Positions 5,081-5,138 of a stretch of 5,138 nucleotides of DNA are shown here, piece after piece (positions within the stretch are counted from its first letter, which is position 1; each line of letters starts with the position of its first letter). Both the position numbers and the translations under genes were made by a program. The notes beneath the pieces were generated by a model, which was not told where the DNA came from, made no database searches, and saw only the letters and a list, made by a program, of their open reading frames with translations. Where the stretch lies: contig CAKVDR010000029.1 in the NCBI GenBank assembly GCA_934726435.1, positions 1-5,138 of the forward strand, given 5' to 3'. Source of the DNA: an uncultured Eubacteriales bacterium (GTDB lineage Bacteria > Bacillota > Clostridia > Oscillospirales > Acutalibacteraceae).

Positions 5081-5138
5081 AAACATAATAAAAATAGGAT
5101 TCCAAAACCAAGAAACTTAAACAACGATTAAAGAATAA
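5081..5138 (-). other. Upstream region of the minus-strand exported protein; promoter not certain
   Basis: This AT-rich stretch contains TATTAT on the minus strand (plus 5085-5090), but the best -35-like TTGGTT (plus 5106-5111) is spaced only 15 bases. If this is the promoter, the leader would be very short. The window ends at 5138, so a better promoter may lie outside. Confidence 0.25.

Noticed and set aside
5068..5124. TTG start giving a 242-residue form of the minus-strand exported protein
   Set aside because: No ribosome-binding site precedes the TTG, and the extension runs through the perfect AGGAGGG that serves the GTG at 5067.
4507..5131. Plus-strand open frames of 75 and 80 residues
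   Set aside because: They are antisense to the minus-strand exported protein, which has a clear signal peptide, ribosome-binding site and terminator.

Overview
The window looks like a piece of a low-GC Gram-positive chromosome, most likely a Clostridia-class gut-type bacterium (Oscillospirales/Ruminococcaceae-like). This rests on AT-rich intergenic DNA, strong AGGAGG ribosome-binding sites, sigma-A-type promoters with extended -10 elements, a DegV-family protein, and L13/S9 sequences that resemble Clostridia as I remember them. The assignment is an inference. No 16S gene or other decisive marker is present.

Layout. (1) Positions 1-1280, minus strand: the first 426 residues of a prolyl-tRNA synthetase of the short archaeal/eukaryotic-like class (ProS type 3). 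It runs off the left edge, so its last roughly 50 residues are missing. (2) Positions 1281-1402: a compact divergent promoter region. (3) Positions 1403-2098, plus strand: an exported protein of unknown family with a His-then-Asn-Asn-Cys arrangement that suggests a circularly permuted papain/NlpC-P60-like fold. (4) Positions 2168-2197: a near-consensus promoter driving rplM (L13) and rpsI (S9), which overlap by one base, followed by degV (fatty-acid-binding protein, FakB-like) and rpsT (S20). All four lie on the plus strand with short gaps and no terminator inside, so they probably form one transcript. (5) Positions 4278-4378: a convergent terminator block with two plus-strand hairpins sharing a nearly identical core, then an opposite-facing minus-strand terminator. 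(6) Positions 4396-5067, minus strand: a second exported protein of unknown function, starting at a GTG codon with an excellent ribosome-binding site.

Most of the window is housekeeping translation machinery (proline charging and three ribosomal proteins). The less ordinary parts are the two unrecognised exported proteins, the placement of degV between ribosomal protein genes, the missing close Shine-Dalgarno for degV, and the twin terminators. I found no rRNA or tRNA gene, CRISPR array, insertion sequence or T-box, and no convincing new multi-gene system.
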